This document shows, piece by piece, positions 17,955-26,204 of a stretch of 64,000 nucleotides of DNA. A program made the position numbers and the translations under genes. Within the stretch, counting starts at the first letter, position 1, and the number at the start of each line of letters is the position of its first letter. Source of the stretch: CAVRUF01 sp963716005 (GTDB lineage: Bacteria; Actinomycetota; Thermoleophilia; Gaiellales; Gaiellaceae); assembly GCA_963716005.1 (NCBI GenBank), contig OY970285.1:1488001-1552000 (forward strand), given 5' to 3'. The notes below the pieces were generated by a model that searched no databases, was not told where the DNA came from, and was given only the letters and a program-made list of their open reading frames with translations.

Positions 17955-17989
17955 CCGGGGAGGCTAGATGATCGGGTTCGGCGGCCGGA

Positions 17990-18385
17990 CTAGCGCTTGG
18001 AGTACTGCGGCGCCTTGCGGGCCTTGCGGAGACCGGCCTTCTTGCGCTCGACGATGCGGGCGTCGCGCTTCAGGAAGCCCTCGCGCTTCAGCGCGGTGCG
18101 AAGCTCCGGGTCGGTCTCGACGAGCGCCCGGGCGAGCCCATGGCGAAGAGCCCCGGCCTGGCCGGACGTGCCGCCGCCGTGGATCCGAACGCGGACGTCG
18201 AAGCGGTCCTCGGCCTCGGCGACGCGAAGCGGAGCGGTCGCGATCATGCGCTGCGAGGCGCGCGGGAAGTACTCCTCGAGGCTGCGGCCGTTGACCCACC
18301 ACGTTCCGTCGCCGGGACGGAGGATCACGCGGGCGACCGAGGTCTTGCGCTTGCCGGTGCCGCGGTACTGCGCGAGTTCGCTCAT
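17990..18385 (-). CDS. rpsI: 30S ribosomal protein S9 (uS9)
   Basis: Small-subunit ribosomal protein whose C-terminal tail reaches the P-site tRNA. The 131-residue product has [14 protein letters not shown] near the N-terminus, the conserved [19 protein letters not shown] stretch, and ends with the basic tail KAPQYSKR, the terminal Lys-Arg contacting tRNA. The start ATG overlaps the rplM stop (ATGA), so L13 and S9 are co-translated as in most bacteria. No disruption is seen. Confidence 0.96.
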   Translation of the reverse strand: MSELAQYRGTGKRKTSVARVILRPGDGTWWVNGRSLEEYFPRASQRMIATAPLRVAEAEDRFDVRVRIHGGGTSGQAGALRHGLARALVETDPELRTALKREGFLKRDARIVERKKAGLRKARKAPQYSKR

Positions 18386-18810
18386 TCGGGAAGTGCCTCC
18401 GGGTTCTGTGCCTCGTGCGGATGGTTCGGGCCTGCGTAGACCTTGAGCTTGACGATCTGGCGCCGCGCGAGCTTGTTGCGCGGGAGCATCCCCTTCACGG
18501 CGCCGCGGATGACCTCGGTCGGCTGCCGGTCGAGCTGCTCGCGGAGCGTGCGCGACCGGATGCCGCCCGGATAGCCCGAGTGGCGGTAGTAGCGCTTGTC
18601 GTCGAGCTTCTTCCCCGTGACGGAGACCTTCTCGGCGTTCACGACCACGACGAAGTCGCCGGAGTCGACATGGGGCGTGTACGTCGGCTTCTTCTTGCCG
18701 CGCAGCGTGTCCGCGATGCGCGTGGCGAGACGTCCCAGGGTCTGGCCCTCGGCGTCTACGACGTACCAACGGCGCTCGATCTCGCCCTTTTTCGCTGTCC
18801 AGGTTTTCAT
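18382..18810 (-). CDS. rplM: 50S ribosomal protein L13 (uL13)
   Basis: Large-subunit ribosomal protein. Starting at MKTW gives 142 residues, the usual bacterial length; signatures include [41 protein letters not shown] and [13 protein letters not shown] codon lies directly before the ATG (18813) and is in frame, so either could initiate. There is no clear Shine-Dalgarno sequence: the six bases before that GTG are a T tract that follows a 7-bp hairpin, an arrangement described separately. Co-transcribed with rpsI. Confidence 0.95.
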   Translation of the reverse strand: MKTWTAKKGEIERRWYVVDAEGQTLGRLATRIADTLRGKKKPTYTPHVDSGDFVVVVNAEKVSVTGKKLDDKRYYRHSGYPGGIRSRTLREQLDRQPTEVIRGAVKGMLPRNKLARRQIVKLKVYAGPNHPHEAQNPEALPE

Positions 18811-18813
18811 CAC

Positions 18814-18840
18814 AAAAAAGCGGCGGACAGGCATCCGCCG
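18814..18840 (-). terminator. Hairpin plus T-tract abutting the rplM start (terminator or attenuator)
   Basis: On the minus strand the arms CGGCGGA and TCCGCCG (18840-18834 and 18827-18821) pair perfectly around a six-base loop TGCCTG, followed by G/C and six T residues at 18819-18814. This is an intrinsic terminator in shape. It could end the small gene at 18871-19170, but it touches the rplM start codon, so it more likely acts as an attenuator or translation-control element in the L13-S9 leader. Confidence 0.6.
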
Positions 18841-18870
18841 ACCCGCAGGATGGTAGCAAGAGTCACGGGT

Positions 18871-19170
18871 TCAGCTGTTCTCGAGGGTGAGCAGCACGAT
18901 CTTCGGCTCACCGTTTCGTTCCTGCCAGCGCGAGGCGACCGTGGCCTCGCTCTCGTCGCCCGAATAGAGGATGCGGCAGACCATCGCGTCGCCGTCGGAC
19001 TCGACCGAGACGACCTCGGCCGCCGTTACGGGGCGCGGCATCTGCTTCATGACCGTTCCGGCGCTCTCCATCGCCTCCGGGCTCAGGTCGCTGCCTGCCC
19101 GGCCGAGGTCGCCGGCGACGATCGCCTGTGCATGCGCGTTTGCGCTCTCTCGTACGGTGATTTCGTCCAT
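18871..19170 (-). CDS. Small hypothetical protein (possible NTF2/SnoaL-like fold)
   Basis: Not firmly recognised. The 99-residue acidic product reads as a small globular protein: an N-terminal helix (VRESANAHAQAIVAGDLGRAG) followed by segments that alternate like beta strands (AEVVSVESDGDAMVCRILYSG and EPKIVLLTLE). This helix-then-curved-sheet order, and the ending WQERNGEPKIV, are reminiscent of NTF2/SnoaL-like proteins, but no catalytic residues can be assigned. It lies 30 bases upstream of the rplM leader hairpin and 10 bases downstream of the MFS gene on the same strand. Confidence 0.6.
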   Translation of the reverse strand: MDEITVRESANAHAQAIVAGDLGRAGSDLSPEAMESAGTVMKQMPRPVTAAEVVSVESDGDAMVCRILYSGDESEATVASRWQERNGEPKIVLLTLENS

Positions 19171-19180
19171 GCGGGCGATT

Positions 19181-20410
19181 CTATGCTGGCTCGGCCGCAG
19201 GGCGGCGCCACGTCGACTTCGTCGCGATCACGAGAGCGGGCAAGAGCGCGATCGCCGCCGCCCCCGCTCCGAGCGCGAGCACGCCCTCGGCTTGGAGCGC
19301 CCAGCCGCCGAGCAGCGCGAGCGAGGCTCCGGTCAGGCCGGACAGGAGGTCGCTGAACCCGACGAGCTTGCCGCGCTCGCTCGGCGCGGCGCAGTTCACG
19401 AGCGTCGTCGTGGCCGAAACGAACGCGAGGTTCCAGCCGAGGCCGAGGCCGAAGAGCAGCACCGCGTGCGCGAAGACGCTCGAGGCCCAGATCAGTCCGA
19501 GACAGGAGAGCGACTCGAGCGCGAGCCCGGTGACGAGCGTCGGGATCGCGCCGACCCGGTCGACGATCCGGCCGACCACGAGGACGAGCGCGAACATCCC
19601 GAAGACGTGGGCGCCGATGATCGGGTAGACGTCCTTCTGTTCGTGATGGTGCTCGTGGACGACCGCATAGCCGGTCAGGTTCATGACCACGACCATCACG
19701 GCGAACGAGGCCACGGCCGCGAGGAGCGCCGTCGGAACGCCCGGACGCCGAAGAATCGTCCGCAGCGGCGCCGCCGGGCCCGTGGGGCCGGTTGCGGTAC
19801 CGAGCCGCTCCGCGATCTTCTTCGGGTCGGGCCGAACGAAGACGACGATCGAGAGCCCGATCAGCATCAGAACCCCCGCCGTGACCCACGGCGCGACGAG
19901 CTCGGACGGCTCGAGCCCCTTGCCGGCGAAGAGCGGGCTGAACACGAAGGGCCCGAAGAGCGCGCCGACGACCGAGCCGCTGAGGACGTACGAGATGCCG
20001 CGGGCGCGGCGCTCGGGCGGGTACATGTCGCCGCCCGCTGCGCGCGAGAGCGTCACGGTGCCGGTCGCGCTTCCGATCAGGAAGAAGCCGATGACGACGC
20101 CGACGCCCGAGGAGGCACCGGCAGAGAGCGCGGTCACGAGGCCTCCCGCCGCACCCAGGACGAAACCGGTGGCGATGACCGGAATGCGGCCAACGCGGTC
20201 CATCGCGCGTCCGGCGGGGAGCGCGGCGCACGCCGCGCTGGCCAAGAAGATCGCCGGCCCGAGGCCAAGAAGCCCCTCGAATCCGGTGGCGAGCACGAAG
20301 GTCGTCGACGCGAGCGCCGCGACCAGCTGGAGCGCTCCCGAGGTCACGGCCATGGTCGCCGCGAGCAGGATCGTGTTGCGGCGAACGGTTCGTTGGAGAT
20401 CGGCCGTCAT
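19181..20410 (-). CDS. Major facilitator superfamily transporter
   Basis: Twelve-helix secondary transporter, substrate unknown. The 409-residue protein has the MFS A-like loop AGRAMDRVGRIPVIATGF between helices 2 and 3 and its repeat VGRIVDRVGAIPTLVTG in the second half. The central cytoplasmic loop is moderate (RPDPKKIAERLG), and an extracytoplasmic or inter-helix loop is unusually histidine-rich (VVHEHHHEQKD), which might bind metal ions. I start at MTADLQRT (20410); the longer open frame upstream covers the intergenic region. It is divergent from the GerW-phospholipase-ferritin operon with 49 bases between. Confidence 0.85.
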   Translation of the reverse strand: MTADLQRTVRRNTILLAATMAVTSGALQLVAALASTTFVLATGFEGLLGLGPAIFLASAACAALPAGRAMDRVGRIPVIATGFVLGAAGGLVTALSAGASSGVGVVIGFFLIGSATGTVTLSRAAGGDMYPPERRARGISYVLSGSVVGALFGPFVFSPLFAGKGLEPSELVAPWVTAGVLMLIGLSIVVFVRPDPKKIAERLGTATGPTGPAAPLRTILRRPGVPTALLAAVASFAVMVVVMNLTGYAVVHEHHHEQKDVYPIIGAHVFGMFALVLVVGRIVDRVGAIPTLVTGLALESLSCLGLIWASSVFAHAVLLFGLGLGWNLAFVSATTTLVNCAAPSERGKLVGFSDLLSGLTGASLALLGGWALQAEGVLALGAGAAAIALLPALVIATKSTWRRPAAEPA

Positions 20411-20459
20411 CGGTAGGTAGCTTGCTGGAAGACTGTCGAGGAAGCGAACTAGGAGGGGA

Positions 20460-20792
20460 ATGATGGTGGAGAACGGATTCGTCCAGGATCTGGCCGAGCG
20501 GATCGGCGCCAAGGTCGGCGCGCAGACCGTGTTCGGGGAGCCGGTGGAGCGCGAGGGCGTCACGGTGATCCCGGTCGCGCGCGCCGCATGGGGATTCGGC
20601 GGCGGCAGCGGCCAGGGTGAGGAAGGCGAGGGAACCGGCGGAGGCGGCGGAGCGTCCGCGTCCGCGATCGGCTACGTCGAGATCAAGGACGGGCAGACGA
20701 GCTTCAAGCCGATCGTCGACGCGCGCCCCTTCGTGGTCGCCGCCGCGTTCGGCCTCGCAGCCGGGCTCATCTTCGCCGCACGCCGTCGCTAG
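20460..20792 (+). CDS. GerW/YtfJ family protein
   Basis: Member of the GerW (YtfJ) family, first known from Bacillus spore germination but widespread in non-sporulating actinobacteria, where its role is unclear. The 110 residues show the family features: an N-terminal amphipathic segment, TVFGEPVEREGVTVIPVARAAWGFGGG with its glycine-rich core, a Gly-rich flexible loop, SAIGYVEI, and one C-terminal hydrophobic helix (PFVVAAAFGLAAGLIF) that would anchor it in the membrane. Three candidate starts (ATG 20460, ATG 20463, GTG 20466) follow AGGAGGGG at 20451; the later ones have better spacing. First gene of a three-gene operon. Confidence 0.82.
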   Translation: MMVENGFVQDLAERIGAKVGAQTVFGEPVEREGVTVIPVARAAWGFGGGSGQGEEGEGTGGGGGASASAIGYVEIKDGQTSFKPIVDARPFVVAAAFGLAAGLIFAARRR

Positions 20793-20800
20793 CTCTCCGA

Positions 20801-21850
20801 GTGATCGATCTCCGCACGTACCGCCAGGGCGGCCAGACGGCCACGGACGTCGCGGAGACGATCGCCGAGTTTCTCGCGGGCGCGAGCCGCTCGCTCGACC
20901 TCGCGCACTACGACTTCCACCTCGCACCGGAGACGGCGGAGATCGTCGGCGGTGCGATCAAGGCAGCGCACGAACGCGGGGTCGCGGTGCGGATCGTCTA
21001 CAACGTCGATCACCGCAACCCGATCCCCGTTCCGCCGCCGCCCGAGCCGGACGTGACACTGATCGGCGCGCTCGGCGTCCCGCACAAGGGCATCTCGGGG
21101 ATCCCGGATCTCATGCACCACAAGTACGTGATCCGGGACGGCGAGAGCGTCTGGACGGGCTCGCTGAACTGGACGGACGACTCGTTCACGGTGCAGGAGA
21201 ACGTGGCCGTGACGGTCGGCAACGCTGAAGTTGCCGCGGCGTTCACGGAGGACTTCGAGCAGATCTGGACGCGCGAGATCGTCGAGCAGACCGGGTTCGT
21301 GGAGCCGAAGACGATCGGCGTCGGCTCGACGCCCACGCGCATCTGGTTCACGCCTGGAAACGGCGAGGATCTCTCCGCCCGCATCGCCCGCGCGATCTGC
21401 CGGGCGAAGCGGCGCGTGCGAATCGCATCGCCGGTGATCACAACGGCGCCGGTACTCGGAGCGCTCGCGCAGGTGTCGTCGGAGGAAGAGCTCGACCTCG
21501 CGGGCGTGGTCGATCAGACCCAGCTGCGGGGCGTCGTGCACGAGTGGCACAACAACGGCAATGTCTTCTGGAAGCTGCCGCTCCTCCAGCGCGCGCTGGC
21601 GCGCGGCTTCACCGGCAAGCGTTCGTCCGCGTGGCGGCCTGACGGCGGGATCCACGACTTCATGCACGCGAAAGTCACCGTCTGTGACGACACGGTCTTC
21701 ATCGGGAGCTACAACCTGTCCCGTTCCGGCGAGATGAACGCCGAAAACGTCGTCGAGCTGGAGAGCGCCGAACTGGGCGACCGGCTGGCGGCGTACATCG
21801 ACGAGATTCGCGTGCTCTACCCCGAGGTAGAGCTCGAGCCAACCGAGTAA
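20801..21850 (+). CDS. Phospholipase D-family protein with two HKD motifs
   Basis: Phospholipase D superfamily enzyme, which may be a phosphodiesterase, nuclease or phosphatidyltransferase. Two HxKx4D motifs are intact in the 349 residues: HHKYVIRDGESVWTGSLNW near residue 105 and HAKVTVCDDTVFIGSYNLSRSG near residue 287. Two motifs in one chain form a complete active site. No signal peptide or membrane helix is visible, so a cytoplasmic enzyme is likely. The GTG start lies 8 bases after the GerW-like stop and the encapsulated-ferritin-like gene follows after 9 bases, so all three are probably one transcript. Confidence 0.85.
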   Translation: MIDLRTYRQGGQTATDVAETIAEFLAGASRSLDLAHYDFHLAPETAEIVGGAIKAAHERGVAVRIVYNVDHRNPIPVPPPPEPDVTLIGALGVPHKGISGIPDLMHHKYVIRDGESVWTGSLNWTDDSFTVQENVAVTVGNAEVAAAFTEDFEQIWTREIVEQTGFVEPKTIGVGSTPTRIWFTPGNGEDLSARIARAICRAKRRVRIASPVITTAPVLGALAQVSSEEELDLAGVVDQTQLRGVVHEWHNNGNVFWKLPLLQRALARGFTGKRSSAWRPDGGIHDFMHAKVTVCDDTVFIGSYNLSRSGEMNAENVVELESAELGDRLAAYIDEIRVLYPEVELEPTE

Positions 21851-21859
21851 GGAGGACGC

Positions 21860-22180
21860 ATGGGCTTCGACCAGTACCACGAGCCGGCCGAGGAGCTGTC
21901 GCAGGCGACGCGGACGTTCGCGCGGATGTGCACGTCGCTGATCGAGGAGGCGGAGGCGATCGGCTGGTACGAGCAGCGGATCTCGCTCGAGAAGGACGCC
22001 GAGGCGAAGGCGATCATGGTCAACGCGCAGCAGGAGGAGTTCAAGCACTTCGCCATGGATCTCGAGTTCCTCACACGCAAGAACGCGAAGTGGCGCGCCG
22101 CGCTCGAGAAGGTGCTGTTCCGCGAGGGCGACATCGTCGAGCACGGCGAGGAAGCCGAGGAGGCCGCGGACGAGGCCTAG
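21860..22180 (+). CDS. Encapsulated-ferritin-like (EncFtn family) protein without adjacent shell gene
   Basis: Resembles EncFtn, the two-helix ferritin-like ferroxidase normally packed in encapsulin shells. In this 106-residue protein the N-terminal YHEPAEELS, the first helix with LIEEAEAIGWYEQRI (metal-ligand glutamates near residues 29-32 and Trp-Tyr) and the second helix with QEEFKHFAMDLEFL (Glu-x2-His, about residues 60 and 63) line up with Rhodospirillum EncFtn, followed by KNAKWRAALEKVLF. The usual cargo-targeting C-terminal peptide is absent; the tail is acidic and alanine-rich. No encapsulin gene is adjacent. AAGGAGGA precedes the ATG. It closes the GerW-phospholipase operon. Family assignment is from motif memory. 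Confidence 0.72.
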   Translation: MGFDQYHEPAEELSQATRTFARMCTSLIEEAEAIGWYEQRISLEKDAEAKAIMVNAQQEEFKHFAMDLEFLTRKNAKWRAALEKVLFREGDIVEHGEEAEEAADEA

Positions 22181-22185
22181 AGCCG

Positions 22186-22295
22186 GCGCGGGTCGCTGGA
22201 CTACCCGCGCGCGCTACAAGGGTCCACATCCCCGCCCAGGGTGGGGCTAAATCTCCACCCGCCGCCCGCTGACCAGCCTACGGCTAGGGGGCTGG
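22186..22295. other. Structured intergenic region between convergent genes (terminator-like hairpins)
   Basis: The 189 bases between the ferritin-like gene and guaA hold no gene. Hairpins are visible: GCGCGGGT at 22186-22193 pairs with ACCCGCGC at 22203-22210; CCCC at 22230-22233 pairs with GGGG at 22243-22246; CCAGCC at 22273-22278 pairs with GGCTGG at 22290-22295, extended by GCCCG/CGGGC outside a bulge. None has a T tract. They probably act as terminators for the two converging transcripts. Confidence 0.45.
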
Positions 22296-22369
22296 CGGGC
22301 GCATCGGCCGCGGGTGACGATTCCGCGCGGAGTTCGTGCCGATTTCGCGCGGGCGGGCTACGGTCGGGG

Positions 22370-23959
22370 CTACTCCCACTCGATGGTGGCCGGCGGCTTC
22401 GACGAAAGGTCGAGCGCCACGCGGTTCACGCCGGGGATCTCGTTGATGATCCGGTTCGAGATCGTCTCGAGGAGCTCGTAGGGCAGGCGAGCCCAGTCCG
22501 CCGTCATCGCGTCCTCGGACGTGACGGCGCGGATGACGATCGGGTACGCGTACGTCCGCTCGTCCCCCTGCACGCCGACCGAGCGGATCGCGGGCAAGAC
22601 GGCGAAGCTCTGCCACAGGTCGCGGTAGAGCCCGGCGCGGCGGATCTCCTCCTGGAGCACGGAGTCCGCCTCGCGGAGGATCGCTAGCCGCTCCTCGGTG
22701 ACGTCGCCGATGATCCGGATCGCGAGGCCCGGGCCCGGGAACGGCTGGCGCCAGACCATCGCCTCGGGGAGCCCGAGCTCCTCGCCGACGCGGCGCACCT
22801 CGTCCTTGAAGAGCATCCGCAGCGGCTCGACGAGGTCGAAGCTGATGTCGTCCGGCAGCCCGCCGACGTTGTGGTGCGACTTGATCTTCGCGGCCACGCC
22901 CTCGCTCGATCCCGATCCGCCGGACTCGATCACGTCCGAGTAGAGCGTCCCCTGGACGAGGAACTCGATCGCGCCGAGCTTGCCGGCCTCCTCCTCGAAG
23001 ACGCGGATGAACTCCTCGCCGATGCGCGTGCGTTTCTCCTCCGGGTCGGTCACCCCGGCCAACCGGGCGAGGAAGCGTTCGCGCGCGTCGACGTGGACGA
23101 GCGGCACTTGGAAGTGCGAGCCGAACGTCTCGACGACCTGCTCGGCCTCGTTCTTGCGCAGGAAGCCGTGGTCGACGAAGACGCACGTCAGCTGGTCGCC
23201 GACCGCCTTGTAGGCGAGGAGCGCCGCGACCGCCGAGTCGACCCCGCCCGACAACGCGCAGAGGAGCCGCTCGCCGCCGACCTGCTCGCGGATGCGCGCC
23301 GTCTCCTCCTCGATCACCGCGGCGGCCGTCCATGCGGGCGGCGCCTCGGCGACCGTGTAGAGGAAGTTCTTGAGGATGTCCTGCCCGTGCGGCGTGTGCG
23401 CGACCTCGGGATGGAACTGCACGGCGTACAGCCCGCGCTCGGGCGACTCGAACGCCGATATGGGCGCGTTCGGCGAGCCGCCGACGACGCGCGCGCCGGT
23501 CGGCGGCTCCGACACGGAGTCGCGGTGGCTCATCCAGCAGGTCTGCTCCTCGGGGAGATCCGCGAAGAGCGCACTGTCACGCTCGGCCTCGAGCTCGGTG
23601 CGGCCGAACTCGGCGCGGTCGGTTCGCTCGACGGCGCCGCCGAGGTCGAGCGCCATGAGCTGCATCCCGTAACAGATCCCGAGCACCGGGACGCCCAGCT
23701 CGTACAGGCCGGAATCGATGTGCGGCGCTCCGTCCGCGTAGACCGACGCGGGACCGCCCGAGAGGATCAGCGCCAGCGGCTTGCGCGCCGCGGCCGCCGC
23801 GGGGGAGATCGTGTGCGGCACGAGCTCCGAATACACCCGGGCCTCGCGCACCCGCCGCGCGATCAGCTGCGAGTACTGCCCGCCCAGGTCGACGACCAGG
23901 ACCGGGCGCTCTTCGATCTTCGGTTCGGGGAGGGGGACGACGTTCTCGGGACTGCCCAC
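22370..23959 (-). CDS. guaA: GMP synthase (glutamine-hydrolysing)
   Basis: Converts XMP to GMP with glutamine and ATP. The N-terminal class I amidotransferase (about residues 20-205) has the nucleophile elbow [10 protein letters not shown] and the His-Glu pair in FHPEVAHT. The ATP pyrophosphatase domain has the P-loop [12 protein letters not shown] near residue 235, and the C-terminal dimerisation domain ends [11 protein letters not shown], as in GuaA. Length 529 is typical. The GTG start follows the guaB3 stop by 8 bases on the same strand, so both guanine-nucleotide genes are likely one operon. Confidence 0.95.
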   Translation of the reverse strand: MGSPENVVPLPEPKIEERPVLVVDLGGQYSQLIARRVREARVYSELVPHTISPAAAAARKPLALILSGGPASVYADGAPHIDSGLYELGVPVLGICYGMQLMALDLGGAVERTDRAEFGRTELEAERDSALFADLPEEQTCWMSHRDSVSEPPTGARVVGGSPNAPISAFESPERGLYAVQFHPEVAHTPHGQDILKNFLYTVAEAPPAWTAAAVIEEETARIREQVGGERLLCALSGGVDSAVAALLAYKAVGDQLTCVFVDHGFLRKNEAEQVVETFGSHFQVPLVHVDARERFLARLAGVTDPEEKRTRIGEEFIRVFEEEAGKLGAIEFLVQGTLYSDVIESGGSGSSEGVAAKIKSHHNVGGLPDDISFDLVEPLRMLFKDEVRRVGEELGLPEAMVWRQPFPGPGLAIRIIGDVTEERLAILREADSVLQEEIRRAGLYRDLWQSFAVLPAIRSVGVQGDERTYAYPIVIRAVTSEDAMTADWARLPYELLETISNRIINEIPGVNRVALDLSSKPPATIEWE

Positions 23960-23967
23960 GCCCGGGA

Positions 23968-25126
23968 CTATCCCATACCGATCTTCTGCGCCTGCTGGAG
24001 CGTCTTCCCCTCGGTCTTGATCGAAGGGGCGAGCGCGATCTCGGCGCGCTGGAACTCATGGATGTTCTCGTAGCCGCAGGTCGCCATCGACGTGCGGAGC
24101 GCACCCATCAGGTTCAGCGTCCCGTCGTTCTCGCGCGCGGGACCGATGAGGATCTCGGCGAGCGTCCCGGCCGGCTCGACCTTGACGCGGGCCCCCCGCG
24201 GGAGCGTGGGATGGAACGTGGCCATGCCCCAGTGGTAGCCCTTGCCCGGCGCGCCTTCGCGCCCGGGCGAGCGGCGAGCCGATCATCACCGCGTCGGCGC
24301 CGCAGGCGACCGCCTTGGAGATGTCGCCGCCGGTGCGCATGCCGCCGTCGGCGATCACGTTGACGTAGCGGGTCGTGTCCAGGAGATGCTGCGCCCGTGC
24401 CGCCGAGGCGTCCGCGATCGCGGTCGCCTGGGGAACGCCGACGCCGAGCACGCCGCGCGTGGTGCAGGCCGCGCCCGGGCCGACGCCGACGAGCACGCCC
24501 TCCGCGCCCGTGCGCATGAGGTGGAGCGCCGAGTGGTACGACGCGCAGCCGCCGACGACGACGGGGATGTCGAGGCTCGCGATGAACTCCTTCAGGTTGA
24601 GCGCGCCGCCGTTCGCGGACACGTGCTCGGCCGAGACGACCGTCCCCTGGATGACGAGGACGTCGAGCCCCGCCTCGCGGGCGATCGGGTAGTACTCCTC
24701 GACCCGCTGCGGCGTGAGCGCGCACGCGGCGAGGACGCCGCCGTCCTTGATCTCGCGGACGCGGCGCGCCATCAGCTCGGGGTCGATCGCCTTGGCGTAG
24801 ATCTTCTGCATGCCGCGCGTCGCCTCGGCCGGCGAGAACTTGGCCACCTTCTCGAGCTGGGAGTCCGCGTCGGCGTACCGCGAGAAGATCCCCTCGAGAT
24901 TCAGGACGCCGAGCCCGCCGAGCTTGCCGATCTCCACGGCGGTACGTGGCGAGACGACGCCGTCCATCGCGGACGCGAGGAGCGGCAGCTCCAGCAGGTG
25001 GTCGCCGAGCTTCCAGCCGATGTCCACGTCATCCGGGTCGCGCGTGCGCCTGGACGGGACGATGGCGATGTCGTCGAAGCCGTAGGCCTGACGCGCCTTC
25101 TTGCCGAGCCCGATCTCGACTTCCAC
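23968..25126 (-). CDS. guaB3: GuaB3 family IMP dehydrogenase-related protein, frameshifted
   Basis: TIM-barrel enzyme of the GuaB3 branch (IMP dehydrogenase-related, common in actinobacteria and cyanobacteria), lacking the CBS domains of true IMPDH. Members may act as IMP dehydrogenase-like or GMP reductase-like enzymes. The N-terminus [20 protein letters not shown] is diagnostic; the catalytic cysteine loop [10 protein letters not shown] and the purine-binding [11 protein letters not shown] and [16 protein letters not shown] are present. The frame then breaks near 24250-24266; the continuation [16 protein letters not shown] through [14 protein letters not shown] is in the next frame. Length is 3n+1, so one extra base explains it. 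Removing it gives about 385 residues, normal for GuaB3. Confidence 0.88.
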
Positions 25127-25150
25127 GCTAGCTCTCTACCCCCAGGATGC

Positions 25151-25183
25151 AAAAAGCCCAGGCGGACCGTGTTTGCCTGGGCT
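25151..25183 (-). terminator. Intrinsic terminator of the PfkB-kinase transcript
   Basis: Perfect 9-bp stem AGCCCAGGC / GCCTGGGCT (25155-25163 and 25175-25183) around an 11-base loop, followed on the minus strand by a T run (25155-25151). It lies about 60 bases after the stop of the sugar-kinase gene and just before the guaB3 start, separating the two minus-strand units. Confidence 0.88.
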
Positions 25184-25244
25184 CAGGGACGGGAGTTTTC
25201 GCGAGAACTCTCATCCCCAGCGACTGTATCAACGCCCAGGGACG

Positions 25245-26204
25245 TCAGGCGTCCTGGGCGACGGGCGCGAGCTGCTCGACCGAGACGAGCGCCGCGAGCC
25301 TTGTTGCCTCGGCCGGATCGAACCGGCCCGGCCCGGCCTCGAGCACCGATGCGGCGCCCGCTGCGACGGCGTCGCGAACCGAATCGTCGACGCTGCGTCC
25401 GGCGCCGCGGCCGGCCAGGAAGCCGGCTAGGAGCGTGTCGCCCGCGCCGATCCTCGAGACCGCCTCGAGCCGCGGCGCCGAGCCGCGGACGCGATGCGCT
25501 TCGCGGTCGTCGCGCACCAGCGCGTAACAGCCGGCCTCGATCGAGATGAGCACGTTGCGCGCACCCAGCTCGGCGATCTCCTGGAGCCCTGCCGTTAGGT
25601 CGTCCGCGTCGTTGAACTCGTGGCCCACGAGCTCCTCGGCCTCGCGCACGTTCGGCGAGACGAGATGCGGCTCGGCCTCGACGCCCTGGCGCAGCGGCTC
25701 GCCCTCGGTGTCGAGCACCGTGAGGATCTGCCGGCGGTTCAGGTCGCGCACGAGCTCGGCGTAGAACGACGCGTCGACTCCGCGCGGCAGCGAGCCGGCG
25801 AGAACGACGTACTCGGCGCCCTGCGTCAGGTAGGCGAGCTTCTCGCGGAGCGCGTCGAGCTCGGCCTCGGTCACCTCGGGGCCCCACTCGTTGATCTCCG
25901 TGTACTGGTCGGAGAGCGGGTCGAGCACCGCGATGGACGTCCGCGAGTTGTCCTCGATGCGGACGAAGTCGTTCAGGATCCCCTCGCCGGTGAGGCTCTC
26001 GGCGATCTGCGTCCCGCTCTGGCCGCCGACGAAGCCGGTGCAGACGACGGGCACGCCGAGCCGGCGCAGCGCGCGGGCGACATTGACGCCCTTTCCCCCG
26101 GCGCTGCCGAACGCGCTGCTCGCGCGATGCCGGTGCCCGAGCTGGAAGCTCGGCACGAGCAGCGTGCGATCCATGGCGGCGTTCAGGGTGACGGTGACGA
26201 TCAA
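25245..26204 (-). CDS. PfkB-family hexose-phosphate kinase (1-phosphofructokinase type)
   Basis: Ribokinase-superfamily kinase, closest in pattern to 1-phosphofructokinase / tagatose-6-phosphate kinase. The N-terminus VTLNAAMDRTLLV (family: TLNPA-D), the glycine pair GSAGGKGVNVARAL, AGSLPRGV and the catalytic signature GAGDTLLAGF are present in 319 residues. The usual Pro of TLNPA is Ala here. No PTS transporter or fructose regulator is adjacent, so the physiological sugar phosphate is uncertain. The start overlaps the stop of the carboxypeptidase gene, so the two are co-translated; a strong terminator follows. Confidence 0.85.
   Translation of the reverse strand: MIVTVTLNAAMDRTLLVPSFQLGHRHRASSAFGSAGGKGVNVARALRRLGVPVVCTGFVGGQSGTQIAESLTGEGILNDFVRIEDNSRTSIAVLDPLSDQYTEINEWGPEVTEAELDALREKLAYLTQGAEYVVLAGSLPRGVDASFYAELVRDLNRRQILTVLDTEGEPLRQGVEAEPHLVSPNVREAEELVGHEFNDADDLTAGLQEIAELGARNVLISIEAGCYALVRDDREAHRVRGSAPRLEAVSRIGAGDTLLAGFLAGRGAGRSVDDSVRDAVAAGAASVLEAGPGRFDPAEATRLAALVSVEQLAPVAQDA

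Noticed and set aside
22181..22369. Encapsulin shell gene after the ferritin-like gene
   Set aside because: No open frame for a shell protein is present; only hairpin-rich noncoding sequence is seen.
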